Source: Bacteroidales bacterium (GTDB lineage Bacteria > Bacteroidota > Bacteroidia > Bacteroidales > Paludibacteraceae). From it: a stretch of 64,000 nt of DNA. The notes below the pieces were generated by a model. It searched no databases and was not told where the DNA came from. It saw only the letters and a program-made list of their open reading frames with translations. Location of the stretch: NCBI GenBank assembly GCA_015061115.1, contig SUXE01000001.1, forward strand, positions 372,001 through 436,000, in the 5' to 3' direction. The translations under genes were made by a program, and so were the position numbers. This document shows positions 10,066-19,328 of this stretch, in pieces (position 1 is the first letter of the stretch; the number at the start of each line of letters is the position of its first letter).

Positions 10066-11598
10066 ATGAAAAAAAGGTACTTGTTTTTATTGTCGGTTTA
10101 TATTCTTCTTTTTGTTTGTTATCTGTTTTTTTCTGTAAATGAAACAGAAAAGCTAAACGAGAAAATCAAAGATTATGAATATGTCGGTGATTTTCATGAA
10201 GATCGTGCGGTTGTAATAAAAGACGGTAAGATTGGGTTCATTGATAAATCAGGAGATTTGATTATCCCGATGAAATGGGACATTGCTGAAAACTTTAAGA
10301 AAAGTGAATATTACTTAGAGAAGATAAATTTTGACAATGGACGTTGTCTTCTTTCTTGTGTCAATGGTTCAGAATCGTACCTTATAGATAGAGAAGGAAA
10401 TGAATTATATTCAGGCTCCTCTATTGAGATAACAAAACTGGAGAATGCTGAAATCATACAAGTCAATGATAAAAATGGGAAAGTTTACTATTTTGTAAGT
10501 GAAGGTAAATTTGAAAAAATAGACTTACAAGAAAAGGATCTTCCTATAGTGGTAGAAAACTTTGATTTATATGAACGTAAGAACGTCTATTTTACACTTG
10601 AAAACTTATGTAATGGGAAAAAGGTCGGACTGCATGAGTTAAAAAAATATGGTTATGAATGTTTTCCGTTTGGGAATTGCTTTAATGATGGAGTGGGTTT
10701 ACTTACGCTTAGGGATACAAGTACAAAGAAATATGGAATTGTTGATGTAAAAGGAAATATTATTGAGCCATTTAAGTACGACAATCGTATCTGTATGTAT
10801 TATGGCTTATTGTTTGAGATTGTTTGTTTTATCCGTCATATAGAATTCGGGGAAGATCCATTACCAATTTACTGCAATGTCTATAAGAATGGACATTTGT
10901 TGTATGAGAAACTGGCGTACTGGAAAAGTTCCAAAGAATGTATTGGAATATTTGTGTTTAGGGGATGTGAGTTAAAAGAATTGTATGAAAGATACATGCT
11001 TTCGAGTGATGAATTTCAAATACCTGAGTCTGTCGAAAAAACTAAATTCATAGATATCGATGGAAATGAAGTGTCCAGATTCCCTTTTGGAAAAAATTAT
11101 CTTCGCTATGTAAGTAAAAATGACTGGTCTGACGAATGGCAATTGGAGGATGAAAATGGAAAGCTGTTGCATCAGCAGAAATTTTCTATAGAATCTCGTT
11201 TTAACAACAATCTCGTAATAGATGACACAGATGGTATGGTACGGGTTCTTAGTGATACAGGAGACTCTATTCCTGTTGGTTATGGAGGATATCTTCAAGC
11301 AGGAATTGTTAAGTACACTGATAAATTCATCAACGAATCCCCCCTTTGTGAATACAAATTGAGTTTGAGTGAAAGTGATAATAAGTTGAATTGCATTCAT
11401 TCAAAAAAAGAAAAAAGGGAGCATCGTGAAAATAAATGTATTACGAGTTACGAAGTGTTGAATCAAGACGGAACTGCATTCTTGCCGTATGATGTAGACG
11501 AGGTGTATAATTTTTCTGATGGCTTGCTTCGTTTGAAATTAGATGGACATTATTACTTTGTCGATGAGGATGGAAAAGGGTTAAAGATAAAAAAATGA
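10066..11598 (+). CDS. WG-repeat protein with N-terminal membrane anchor
   Basis: About 510 residues. Residues 1-20 are hydrophobic (LFLLSVYILLFVCYLFF) and act as signal anchor or signal peptide. The rest carries irregular WG/beta-type repeats, for example DGKIGFIDKSGDLIIP, KYGIVDVKGNIIEPFKYD, FIDIDGNEV and a C-terminal DGHYYFVDEDGKG. The function of WG-repeat proteins is not defined. A GTG at 10060 also opens the frame, but ATG 10066 followed by three lysine codons is the more natural start. Base composition is AT-rich compared with its neighbours. Confidence 0.75.
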   Translation: MKKRYLFLLSVYILLFVCYLFFSVNETEKLNEKIKDYEYVGDFHEDRAVVIKDGKIGFIDKSGDLIIPMKWDIAENFKKSEYYLEKINFDNGRCLLSCVNGSESYLIDREGNELYSGSSIEITKLENAEIIQVNDKNGKVYYFVSEGKFEKIDLQEKDLPIVVENFDLYERKNVYFTLENLCNGKKVGLHELKKYGYECFPFGNCFNDGVGLLTLRDTSTKKYGIVDVKGNIIEPFKYDNRICMYYGLLFEIVCFIRHIEFGEDPLPIYCNVYKNGHLLYEKLAYWKSSKECIGIFVFRGCELKELYERYMLSSDEFQIPESVEKTKFIDIDGNEVSRFPFGKNYLRYVSKNDWSDEWQLEDENGKLLHQQKFSIESRFNNNLVIDDTDGMVRVLSDTGDSIPVGYGGYLQAGIVKYTDKFINESPLCEYKLSLSESDNKLNCIHSKKEKREHRENKCITSYEVLNQDGTAFLPYDVDEVYNFSDGLLRLKLDGHYYFVDEDGKGLKIKK

Positions 11599-11778
11599 CG
11601 GTGAGTATGTGATATTTATGCAATATACATTATGTTTTGTATATTTAAGCAAATTAGAATTTGTTATTTTTTGCCCCTTATTTTTTATGATTATTAAGTA
11701 TATCCATTCTGTAGTGTAATATTATGTAATAATCTGTATGTTTTTGTTATAGATTGTTAAAAAAAGCAAAGAGAATTG
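11599..11778. other. AT-rich intergenic leader
   Basis: No gene, hairpin or repeat of note is visible; the segment is strongly AT-rich and leads into the oadGAB promoter. Confidence 0.5.
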
Positions 11779-11809
11779 ATTGCAAAGGAGATAATGTTTA
11801 TTATCTTTG
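11779..11809 (+). promoter_or_regulatory. Predicted promoter of the oadGAB operon
   Basis: ATTG (11779-11782), a spacer of 19 bases and TATCTTTG (11802-11809) form a good Bacteroidota -33/-7 pair. The start would fall near 11816, about 30 bases before the oadG ATG. Confidence 0.65.
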
Positions 11810-11846
11810 CAGATATTGAAAAAACTTTTTATTAAGCGATATAAAT

Positions 11847-12113
11847 ATGGAAGGAAATTTTGTAGAGGCCTTGAAGCTAATGGCAGTCGGTATGATTACC
11901 GTATTTGCTGTGCTTGGTCTTGTCATTGCGATGGGTAATGCACTTATCCGTTTCGTAAACAAGTATGTCCCAGAAGATGAGAAACCAGCTCCGAAGGCTG
12001 CGGCTTCTTCAGCATCAGCTGCTATTGCTCCGGATGTTAGGGCTGCTGTAGAGTTGGCTGTCGCAAAAATCACAGGTAATAAAGGAAAAATTGAGAAAAT
12101 AGAAAAAATATAA
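11847..12113 (+). CDS. oadG: Oxaloacetate decarboxylase gamma subunit
   Basis: 88 residues with one transmembrane helix at about 10-31 (LMAVGMITVFAVLGLVIAMG), a short KYVPEDEKPAPK linker and an Ala-rich hinge, then a basic C-terminal tail (VAKITGNKGKIEKIEKI). This is the small membrane anchor that assembles the alpha and beta subunits. It heads a tight oadG-oadA-oadB operon (gaps of 9 and -1 bases). Confidence 0.85.
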   Translation: MEGNFVEALKLMAVGMITVFAVLGLVIAMGNALIRFVNKYVPEDEKPAPKAAASSASAAIAPDVRAAVELAVAKITGNKGKIEKIEKI

Positions 12114-12122
12114 GAATAAATC

Positions 12123-13970
12123 ATGGCTAAAGAAGTAAAATTTAGTTTAGTATTTAGAGATATGTGGCAGGCTGCCGGCAAATATGTGCCAAGAGTAGAC
12201 CAGCTTGTCAAAGTTGCTCCAGCAATCATCAAGATGGGTTGTTTCGACCGCGTTGAGACTAACGGTGGTGGATTTGAGCAGGTAAATCTTTTGTTCGGTG
12301 AGAACCCAAACAATGCAGTTCGTCAGTGGACTAAGCCTTTCCATGAGGCAGGAATCCAGACACACATGCTAGACCGTGCGCTTAACGGTTTGAGAATGAG
12401 TCCAGTCCCAGCAGACGTACGTAAACTTTTCTATAAGGTTAAGCATGCACAGGGTACAGATATCACTCGTATCTTCTGTGGTCTTAACGATTCTCGTAAT
12501 GTAATTCCTTCTATCAAATATGCAAAAGAGGCTGGCATGATCGCACAGGCTTCTCTTTGTATCACAAGCTCTCCAATCCACACTGTAGACTACTACGTGG
12601 ATTTGGCAAAGAAGTTTATCGAGGCAGGATGTGATGAGATCTGTTTGAAGGATATGGCTGGTATCGGTCGTCCTGTATTCCTTGGTGAGTTGACTCGCAG
12701 AATCAAGGAGATCAAGGATATCACAATCCAGTATCACAGCCACGCAGGTCCTGGTTTCAACATGGCTTCAATTCTTGAGGTATGTAAGGCAGGATGTGAT
12801 TATGTTGACGTAGGTATGGAGCCTCTTTCATGGGGTACAGGTCACGCTGACGTTATCGCAGTTCGTGAGATGTTGAAAGACGCTGGTTTCAAGGTTAAGG
12901 ATATCAACATGTCAGCATACATGGAGGTTCGTACTCTAATCCAGGAGATGATGGACGACTTCCTTGGCTACTATATTCCAGCTCGTAACCGTCAGATGAA
13001 CTCTCTTCTTATCGGTCCAGGTCTACCAGGCGGTATGATGGGATCTTTGATGACAGACCTTGAGACAAACCTTGAGAGCATCAACAAGTGGAAGGAGAAG
13101 AACGGTAAGCCAAAGATGACTCAGGACGAGCTTCTTATCAAGTTGTTCGACGAGGTTAAATATGTATGGCCTATGATGGGTTATCCATGTCTTGTGACTC
13201 CATTCTCACAGTACGTGAAGAACATGGCGTTGATGAACGTTATGCAGATGGAGAAGGGCAAGGAGAGATGGTCTATGATCGCTGACGATATCTGGGATAT
13301 GATGCTAGGTAAGTCAGGTAAGTTGCCAGGTGATTTGGCTCCAGAGCTAATTGAGAAGGCAAAAGAGCAGGGTAGAGAGTTCCATACAGAGGATCCACAG
13401 AGCAACTATCCAGATGCACTTGACACATTCCGTGAGGAGATGCAGAGAGAGGGCTGGGATTTCGGTAAGGACGACGAGGAGTTGTTCGAGCTTGCAATGC
13501 ATCCACAGCAGTATCGCGCGATGAAGAGCGGTAAGGCTAAGGCTGATTTCGAGGCTGATTTGGCAGAGAGAAAGGCTAAGAAGCAGAACGCAGGTGGCGG
13601 ATCTATGACATTCCCTCAGACAGTTGTTGTTGAGGTTAAGGGTGAGAAATACTCAGTCACAATCGGTGCGAACGATGGTAAGTCTGCTCCTGCAGTAGCA
13701 TCTTCTGCAGCTCCAGCAGCTGTTGGTTCTGGTGAAGGAAATGAGTTGACTTCTCCACTAGAAGGTAAGTTCTACTTGGTAAAGGGTAATGGTGATACTC
13801 CAGTTAAGGTTGGTGACACTGTTAAGAAGGGTCAGACAATCTGTTACGTTGAGGCAATGAAGACATTCAACGCTATCGCTTCTGAGTGGGATGGTGTCAT
13901 CACAGAGATTTGTCTAACAAGTGGCTCATCAGTAGCTGAGGACGATGTTCTAATGAAAATTAAGGCATAA
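12123..13970 (+). CDS. oadA: Oxaloacetate decarboxylase alpha subunit with biotinyl domain
   Basis: 615 residues. The N-terminal carboxyltransferase TIM barrel shows RDMWQAAG, RVETNGGGF, HMLDRALN, metal and substrate motifs CLKDMAGIG and HSHAGPG, and GLPGGMMGSLM. An Ala/Pro linker near residues 515-540 precedes a biotinyl domain with EAMKT, biotin on about Lys580. It transfers the carboxyl group of oxaloacetate to biotin, and the beta subunit then decarboxylates it to drive sodium out. RDMWQ in place of the more common RDxxQSL is what Bacteroidetes members show. Methylmalonyl-CoA or pyruvate carboxylase roles are less likely: there is no separate carrier subunit or ATP-grasp domain. Confidence 0.9.
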   Translation: MAKEVKFSLVFRDMWQAAGKYVPRVDQLVKVAPAIIKMGCFDRVETNGGGFEQVNLLFGENPNNAVRQWTKPFHEAGIQTHMLDRALNGLRMSPVPADVRKLFYKVKHAQGTDITRIFCGLNDSRNVIPSIKYAKEAGMIAQASLCITSSPIHTVDYYVDLAKKFIEAGCDEICLKDMAGIGRPVFLGELTRRIKEIKDITIQYHSHAGPGFNMASILEVCKAGCDYVDVGMEPLSWGTGHADVIAVREMLKDAGFKVKDINMSAYMEVRTLIQEMMDDFLGYYIPARNRQMNSLLIGPGLPGGMMGSLMTDLETNLESINKWKEKNGKPKMTQDELLIKLFDEVKYVWPMMGYPCLVTPFSQYVKNMALMNVMQMEKGKERWSMIADDIWDMMLGKSGKLPGDLAPELIEKAKEQGREFHTEDPQSNYPDALDTFREEMQREGWDFGKDDEELFELAMHPQQYRAMKSGKAKADFEADLAERKAKKQNAGGGSMTFPQTVVVEVKGEKYSVTIGANDGKSAPAVASSAAPAAVGSGEGNELTSPLEGKFYLVKGNGDTPVKVGDTVKKGQTICYVEAMKTFNAIASEWDGVITEICLTSGSSVAEDDVLMKIKA

Positions 13971-15253
13971 TGGAAGAAATATTATTGAAACTATATGAAA
14001 TGACGGCAATCGGCTCGATTGTTGAACAGCCGTCATTCTTAATAATGTACGCCCTTGCCTTTGTATTGCTATACTTAGGTATCAAGAAGGAGTACGAGCC
14101 ATTGCTACTTATTCCTATCGCTTTCGGTGTGCTGATCGCTAATTTCCCTGGTGGAGATATGGGTGTCTTGGCAGCTGTAGATAGAATGGTAGACGGAGAG
14201 ATGTACCACAATGTGATCACATTGAGTAATGGTGAGATTTGGGCTGACGCTAAAGGTGAGCCATACAACATCTATGAGGTTGGTTTGCCACAGATCGCTC
14301 ATGATCTAGGATTGATGAACTTCCTTTACTATATGTTGATCAAGACAGGTTTCTTGCCACCAATCATCTTTATGGGTGTAGGTGCGATGACTGACTTCGC
14401 TCCAATGATCAGAAACTTGAAGTTGGCGTTCTTCGGTGCTGCTGCACAGTTCGGTATCTTCGCAGTTCTTTTGATCGGTAGCCAGTTCTTTACAATGCAG
14501 GAGGCTGCTTCATTGGCAATCATCGGTGGTGCAGATGGTCCGACAGCAATTTTCACAACAATCAAGTTGGCTCCTCATTTGTTAGGACCAATCGCTATCG
14601 CAGCATACTCATACATGGCTCTTGTGCCAGTGATTGTGCCATTGGTTGTCAAGTTGCTTTGCACAGAGAAGGATTTGAAGATCAACATGAAGGAGCAGGA
14701 TAAACTTTATCCATCAAGCGTAGAGATCAAGAACATGAGAGTTCTTAAGATTCTTTTCCCAATCGTGACTACAACACTTGTAGCTATTATCGTTCCTTCA
14801 GCAGTTCCATTGGTTGGTATGTTGATGTTCGGTAACTTGATCAAGGAAGTTGGTACAAACACATCACGTTTGTATGATGCAGCGTCTAACTCAATCATGA
14901 ATGCCGCTACAATCTTCTTGGGATTGTGTGTTGGTGCAACAATGACAGTAGATGCATTCTTGAATCTACAGACAATTGGAATCGTTATCGGAGGATTCTT
15001 TGCATTCGGTTTGTCAATCGCAGCTGGTATTTTGTTGGTAAAGCTATACAACTGTTTTGCAAAGAAGAAAATCAATCCACTTATCGGAGCAACTGGTTTA
15101 TCGGCAGTGCCAATGGCATCACGTGTTGCTAATGATATCGCATTGAAGTATGATTCAAGAAACCACGTATTGAACTACTGTATGTCATCTAACGTATCAG
15201 GAGTTATCGGTTCTGCAGTTGCTGCAGGTATCTTGATCTCATTCTTGGGATAA
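13970..15253 (+). CDS. oadB: Oxaloacetate decarboxylase beta subunit, sodium pump
   Basis: 427 residues, polytopic. GGADGPTAIF (residues 186-195, Asp189) matches the sodium-coupling motif of OadB/MmdB/GcdB, and SNVSGVIGSAVAAGIL near the C-terminus is also typical. The start ATG shares one base with the oadA stop (TAATG), which implies translational coupling. A hydrophilic segment at about residues 62-110 interrupts the membrane part. It decarboxylates carboxybiotin and exports sodium. Confidence 0.92.
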   Translation: MEEILLKLYEMTAIGSIVEQPSFLIMYALAFVLLYLGIKKEYEPLLLIPIAFGVLIANFPGGDMGVLAAVDRMVDGEMYHNVITLSNGEIWADAKGEPYNIYEVGLPQIAHDLGLMNFLYYMLIKTGFLPPIIFMGVGAMTDFAPMIRNLKLAFFGAAAQFGIFAVLLIGSQFFTMQEAASLAIIGGADGPTAIFTTIKLAPHLLGPIAIAAYSYMALVPVIVPLVVKLLCTEKDLKINMKEQDKLYPSSVEIKNMRVLKILFPIVTTTLVAIIVPSAVPLVGMLMFGNLIKEVGTNTSRLYDAASNSIMNAATIFLGLCVGATMTVDAFLNLQTIGIVIGGFFAFGLSIAAGILLVKLYNCFAKKKINPLIGATGLSAVPMASRVANDIALKYDSRNHVLNYCMSSNVSGVIGSAVAAGILISFLG

Positions 15254-15273
15254 TCTGATTTAGATATAATATG

Positions 15274-15306
15274 AAAAAAGCATCGGCGAAAGTCGATGCT
15301 TTTTTT
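15274..15306 (+). terminator. Rho-independent terminator after oadB
   Basis: AAAAAAGCATCG, loop GCGAAAGT, CGATGCTTTTTTT. A strong stem and T-run 20 bases after the oadB stop. Confidence 0.88.
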
Positions 15307-15328
15307 GTTGCTTGTTTTGACTGAATTT

Positions 15329-15427
15329 CCGAAAAATCTGCAATTTTGATGTCTAAAAGTGTCCAAAAATCTGCAATTATGCGTTGTAAAAGTGCCGAAA
15401 AATCTGCATTTTCTTGATTAGTGATTG
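15329..15427. repeat. Array A: three 33-bp units with AAAAGTG core
   Basis: Units start at 15329, 15362 and 15395 and share CCGAAAAATCTGCA at the left; the first two end TAAAAGTG, while the third is diverged there. The period is exactly 33. Both the unit length and the AAAAGTG core recur in the arrays at 38.5 and 54.2 kb. No gene with a clear function is adjacent on the array side. Confidence 0.75.
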
Positions 15428-15707
15428 ATATTTGAAATATTTTCCTCTTGTAGTAATATGACGTGAGTTCGACGAATTGTAATCTGCATAGTTCGCAATA
15501 ACGAGCAATCATAAAAATAGAGGCGTTCCACTTTCTGATTGAATTCTCGTTAAAAAGCGTAGCCTTTCTCTGTGAACTTTGTTTTTTTTGTGGTTTTATT
15601 AAATTCTGTGCTCGCACTTTAGCAGGGGGTAGGGCCAATATCTATCAAACATGAGTCTTTGGAGATTTTTTCTATTTCGTCGAATTGACATTAATATATG
15701 TGTTTAT
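15428..15707. other. Intergenic segment without convincing gene
   Basis: A minus-strand frame is open across 15204-15638 and through array A, but it has no recognisable domain, and its array part is simply the 33-bp (11-codon) repeat. I see no promoter or RNA gene here. Confidence 0.4.
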
Positions 15708-15742
15708 AAAAAACGAATGCCGACATTTCTGCCGGCATTCGA
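15708..15742 (-). terminator. Terminator of the Crp/Fnr-family gene
   Basis: On the minus strand CGAATGCCG, a loop of about 10 bases and CGGCATTCG are followed by TTTTTT (15708-15713 on the plus strand). It lies 37 bases after the regulator's stop. Confidence 0.85.
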
Positions 15743-15778
15743 TAAATAATTCGTTATAATAATTGGGTTTGGAATGAA

Positions 15779-16480
15779 CTAGCCTATTTTGCTTATTCGT
15801 TTCAACTGCTCCATATCGACAATTTTGATTTTTCTTCCGTCCATAGTGATGATTTTTTCCTGGACGAATGACGACAATGTTCGGATGGCGTTTGAAGTTG
15901 TCATGTTAGACAAACTTGCCAAATCCTCACGTGATAGATATATGCCGATTGTAGCCTGATCTTCCTCTAGTCCGTAGCTGTCTTTCAAGAAGAGTAGGGA
16001 CTCTGCCAATCTTCCACGGATATGCTTCTGAGTCAAGCTTACGCTTCTAGAGTCGGCAATACCAAGGTCAACTGACAATGTGTGGATGAAATACCACGCA
16101 AGTTCAGCGTTATGTGAAATTAAGTTTCTGATTACCTCTTTAGGGATAGTATAAATGATTGTTGGCTCAAAAGCAGTCGCACAAGTCACGTAGTTTTCAC
16201 CAGCAAACATTGCACGGTATGCAAATGTCTCGCTTGGTCCGACCATACGCATAATCTGGTTTCTGTTTCCGACACCTCTCTTGTAAATTTTGACTTTACC
16301 TTTAACAACGCAAAGCATATGCGTAGGTACGTCTCCTTCAGCATAGACCATTTCGTTCTTCTTAAATCTAAGCACGCCATAGTTCTGCTTTAGATACAAA
16401 AGTTGCTCTGGAGTCAATATCTTCCAAATTTCAGATATTTCCTCAATGCTCTTAAGATTATCATCAATACGTTTAACCAT
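15779..16480 (-). CDS. Crp/Fnr-family transcriptional regulator
   Basis: 233 residues. An N-terminal cyclic-nucleotide-binding-like beta roll (about 25-140; KKNEMVYAEGDVPTHML, VKGKVKIYKRG) is followed by a long dimerisation helix and a C-terminal winged helix (about 165-225; YLSREDLASLSNMTTSNAIRT contains the recognition helix). There are no Fnr-type N-terminal cysteines, so an oxygen-sensing cluster is unlikely. The ligand is unknown. It is divergent from ugd across 314 bases that hold both promoters. Confidence 0.9.
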   Translation of the reverse strand: MVKRIDDNLKSIEEISEIWKILTPEQLLYLKQNYGVLRFKKNEMVYAEGDVPTHMLCVVKGKVKIYKRGVGNRNQIMRMVGPSETFAYRAMFAGENYVTCATAFEPTIIYTIPKEVIRNLISHNAELAWYFIHTLSVDLGIADSRSVSLTQKHIRGRLAESLLFLKDSYGLEEDQATIGIYLSREDLASLSNMTTSNAIRTLSSFVQEKIITMDGRKIKIVDMEQLKRISKIG

Positions 16481-16505
16481 TGTCGTCGATTTCTTTAACT
16501 GTTTG

Positions 16506-16513
16506 CAAATATA
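16506..16513 (-). promoter_or_regulatory. -7 box of the Crp/Fnr gene
   Basis: The minus strand reads TATATTTG, matching TAnnTTTG, 26 bases before the start codon. No convincing -33 element was found. Confidence 0.5.
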
Positions 16514-16646
16514 TAGAAATTCTGCTAAATAACATGTAAAAACGATACTTTTTTAATGATTTTGTTGATTTTTGTACCATGTTTATATCTTTTGGCATGA
16601 ATTTGTTTACTCGGTAAATGTAAAAAATGTGATTTTATACGTATTT

Positions 16647-16680
16647 ATTGGATAAAATACTGCAATTTTTTCTAATTTTG
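16647..16680 (+). promoter_or_regulatory. Predicted promoter of ugd
   Basis: ATTG (16647-16650), 22 bases, TAATTTTG (16673-16680). This leaves a 5' leader of about 108 bases before ATG 16795. The rest of the 16481-16794 gap is AT-rich with no other feature seen. Confidence 0.55.
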
Positions 16681-16794
16681 TATAAAATTTAGAAGAGAAG
16701 ATTTATTCTCGTCTGTTTTACTTGATTTTTTAATAGATAATGGATGGCAACGTCCTTAAAATAATGTTTTGACGACGGATATACATAAATAATA

Positions 16795-18141
16795 ATGAGA
16801 AAATTTGAAGATTTACAGATCGCTGTAGCTGGTACTGGCTATGTGGGACTTTCTATCGCGACTTTGCTTGCTCAGCATCACAAGGTGACTGCGGTTGATG
16901 TCATTCCTGAAAAGGTCGAAATGATCAACAAAAAGAAGTCTCCGATTCAGGATGAATATATAGAGAAGTATCTAGCAGAAAAAGAATTGAACCTTACAGC
17001 TACTTTGGATGCTAAAGCTGCTTATAAAGATGCTGATTTCGTTGTCATTGCAGCACCTACCAATTATGATCCACAAAAGAATTATTTTGATACTTCGCAT
17101 GTTGAGGAGGTTATTGATCTTGTCCTTGAAGTTAATCCCGACGCTGTGATGATCATCAAATCTACAATTCCTGTAGGATATACTCGTTCTCTGTATGTGA
17201 AGTATGCTTTGCAGTTTTTGTATAAGCCAGAGCTGAAGGATAAGAAATTCAATTTGTTGTTCTCTCCTGAGTTTTTGCGTGAGAGCAAGGCTTTGTATGA
17301 TAATCTTTATCCTTCTCGTATAATTGTCGGTTATCCTAAGATCATTAATATCGACGAGAAAAATTTCACAGAGGAGAATGCCGCTATCAAAGCTATCGCT
17401 AATCCAGAGTCAGAAAATTTCGCTCATATATTCGCAAAACTATTGCAGGAAGGCGCATTGAAGCAGGATATTGACACTTTGTTCATGGGTATGAAGGAGG
17501 CAGAGGCAGTGAAACTTTTTGCCAACACTTATCTTGCGCTACGTGTTAGCTATTTCAATGAACTTGACACATACGCTGAGGTTAAGGGTCTTGATTCTCA
17601 GGCTATTATTCAGGGTATTGGTCTTGATCCACGTATCGGTACTCACTATAACAATCCATCATTCGGTTATGGCGGTTATTGTTTGCCTAAGGATACAAAA
17701 CAGCTTTTGGCCAACTACAATGAAGTGCCACAGAATATGATGACTGCGATTGTGGAGAGCAATCGTACTCGTAAGGATTTCATTGCTGACCGTGTGCTTC
17801 AGAAGGCTGGCTATTACAGTTATGCTGAGGGAAGTTATGATGCAAGCAAGGAGCATGAGGTGACTGTTGGAGTGTTCCGTTTGACTATGAAGTCTAACTC
17901 AGACAATTTCCGTCAGAGCTCTATCCAGGGTGTGATGAAGAGAATTAAGGCAAAGGGAGCTCAGGTGATCATTTATGAGCCTACTCTTGAAGACGGTAGC
18001 ACATTCTTCGGAAGCAAGGTTGTGAATAATCTTGACGAGTTTAAGAAACACTCTCAGGCTATCATCGCCAATCGTTATGATTCTTGTCTTGATGATGTCA
18101 TCGACAAGGTTTATACAAGAGATATCTTTAAGAGAGACTAA
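16795..18141 (+). CDS. ugd: UDP-glucose 6-dehydrogenase (nucleotide-sugar dehydrogenase)
   Basis: Oxidises UDP-glucose to UDP-glucuronate with two NAD. 448 residues. Rossmann motif GTGYVG at 13-18; STIPVGYT and FSPEFLRE in the first domain; catalytic cysteine in [10 protein letters not shown] (about Cys296); a C-terminal UDP-binding domain with [18 protein letters not shown]-mannose-type dehydrogenases are related, but the overall pattern fits Ugd. It supplies uronic acid for surface polysaccharide. It is monocistronic, with a terminator at 18167. Confidence 0.9.
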   Translation: MRKFEDLQIAVAGTGYVGLSIATLLAQHHKVTAVDVIPEKVEMINKKKSPIQDEYIEKYLAEKELNLTATLDAKAAYKDADFVVIAAPTNYDPQKNYFDTSHVEEVIDLVLEVNPDAVMIIKSTIPVGYTRSLYVKYALQFLYKPELKDKKFNLLFSPEFLRESKALYDNLYPSRIIVGYPKIINIDEKNFTEENAAIKAIANPESENFAHIFAKLLQEGALKQDIDTLFMGMKEAEAVKLFANTYLALRVSYFNELDTYAEVKGLDSQAIIQGIGLDPRIGTHYNNPSFGYGGYCLPKDTKQLLANYNEVPQNMMTAIVESNRTRKDFIADRVLQKAGYYSYAEGSYDASKEHEVTVGVFRLTMKSNSDNFRQSSIQGVMKRIKAKGAQVIIYEPTLEDGSTFFGSKVVNNLDEFKKHSQAIIANRYDSCLDDVIDKVYTRDIFKRD

Positions 18142-18166
18142 TCATCTTCTCTGTTGATATATGTAT

Positions 18167-18203
18167 AAAAAGATAGACGCCGTTCGCAACGTCTATCTTT
18201 TTT
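18167..18203. terminator. Bidirectional terminator between ugd and the convergent gene
   Basis: AAAAAGATAGACG, loop CCGTTCGCAA, CGTCTATCTTTTTT. It has A and T runs on both sides and overlaps the stop codon of the minus-strand gene at 18202. The stem core is AGACG...CGTCT. Confidence 0.85.
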
Positions 18204-19230
18204 ATTCCTCATAGTATTCATATTCCCAGAATTCTCCGTATGAGTCTGAGTCTCTGAACCATCTTCTTATTTCCAGAGGCGTCTTATGTCCGTCTGTTTG
18301 AATACATTCTGTCTTGTTACCTTTTTCGTCGTATTTGTAACTTTCTTTATAATTTAAGCCGAGATTTCGATGTTTCACACCTACTTCTATCAGATTGCCA
18401 TTTTCATCATATTTGTAAGTCTTAATTAACGGATGCCCGCCACTTGAAAAGAACTCTTTAGATTCAATCTTATTTCCTTTCTTATCATATTTGGAAAACT
18501 TCGTGCTTCCTAATTTATCTTTTGGGAAGTACAAGTACATGTATTCCTTTTCATTAGTCAAATTTCCGTTGTTATCGAACTTGTAGATATATTTGCGTCG
18601 TAATTTCCCGTCAGACTCGACACTTTCTTCAATGATATTTCCATGATCATCGTACGTGAAGGTGCGTTTATATTCTATTTTTCCATTTGAGTTGCGTTCC
18701 ACTACATGACCTTCATTATCGTATTTTATAGTTTCTTTTGTAAAATGTTTTTTCTTTAGGTGTTTGCCCGTGTATTCGCAAATAGACCATTCAACAATTT
18801 TTACGTTGGCATCATACGTTGGAGTCCATTTTTTTACTAATCTTTCCTTATAGTGTCGTTCCTCTTCATCTATATTTGTGAAATCAGATTCGTTTTGATC
18901 CTTTTCTAATGGATTTTTATATTCGTATGAGTACTCTTCTATATTATTCCCATACTCATCGTATATGTAGATGCATTTTGATTTTAGATTTCCTGTAGAA
19001 TCGTAATAGCAGGTTTCTTCACTGGTTCCATTTCTATCGTACTTGGTAATCTTTTTTAATCGACCTTTTGTGTCTTTGTCTGAACTCTCATCGGCAGAAT
19101 AAGTTCTTATCTCTTTTACTCTGCCTTTAAGCCCATCCTTTTCCCATATTGTTTTAGCTTTATCTGATGAAGAAGACAAAACAAGAATGGTAATCAAGCC
19201 TCTTATAATGGATAAGATTCTCTTTATCAT
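18202..19230 (-). CDS. YD/RHS-like repeat protein, short
   Basis: 342 residues. A hydrophobic N-terminus (ILSIIRGLITILVLSSS) is followed by tandem motifs of about 20-25 residues of the type TYDDHGNIIEE, KFDNNGNLTNE and KYDEKGNKTEC, which resemble RHS/YD repeats. No toxin or core domain follows; it ends WEYEYYEE. It is probably an exported structural or surface protein of unknown role. A longer relative lies at 49807-51462 and ends in similar fashion (YTYYDE). Confidence 0.7.
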   Translation of the reverse strand: MIKRILSIIRGLITILVLSSSSDKAKTIWEKDGLKGRVKEIRTYSADESSDKDTKGRLKKITKYDRNGTSEETCYYDSTGNLKSKCIYIYDEYGNNIEEYSYEYKNPLEKDQNESDFTNIDEEERHYKERLVKKWTPTYDANVKIVEWSICEYTGKHLKKKHFTKETIKYDNEGHVVERNSNGKIEYKRTFTYDDHGNIIEESVESDGKLRRKYIYKFDNNGNLTNEKEYMYLYFPKDKLGSTKFSKYDKKGNKIESKEFFSSGGHPLIKTYKYDENGNLIEVGVKHRNLGLNYKESYKYDEKGNKTECIQTDGHKTPLEIRRWFRDSDSYGEFWEYEYYEE

Positions 19231-19253
19231 AGAAATAAGGTTGGTTTATAACT

Positions 19254-19287
19254 AAAAGAGACGCGAAATAAACTCCCACGTCTCTTT
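19254..19287 (-). terminator. Terminator of the Dabb-dsbD-nitroreductase operon
   Basis: On the minus strand AAAGAGACG, a 15-base loop and CGTCTCTTTT form a stem 42 bases after the nitroreductase stop. This is another AGACG...CGTCT stem; the T-tail is short. Confidence 0.6.
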
Positions 19288-19328
19288 GATATTTTTGATA
19301 TTTATCGTTCGTGTTTGAAAATCATGGA

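Noticed and set aside
15204-15638. 144-codon minus-strand frame with ADFSALLQRII-type repeats
   Set aside because: The repeated part is array A (33 bp equals 11 codons); it overlaps the oadB end and terminator and has no recognisable domain.
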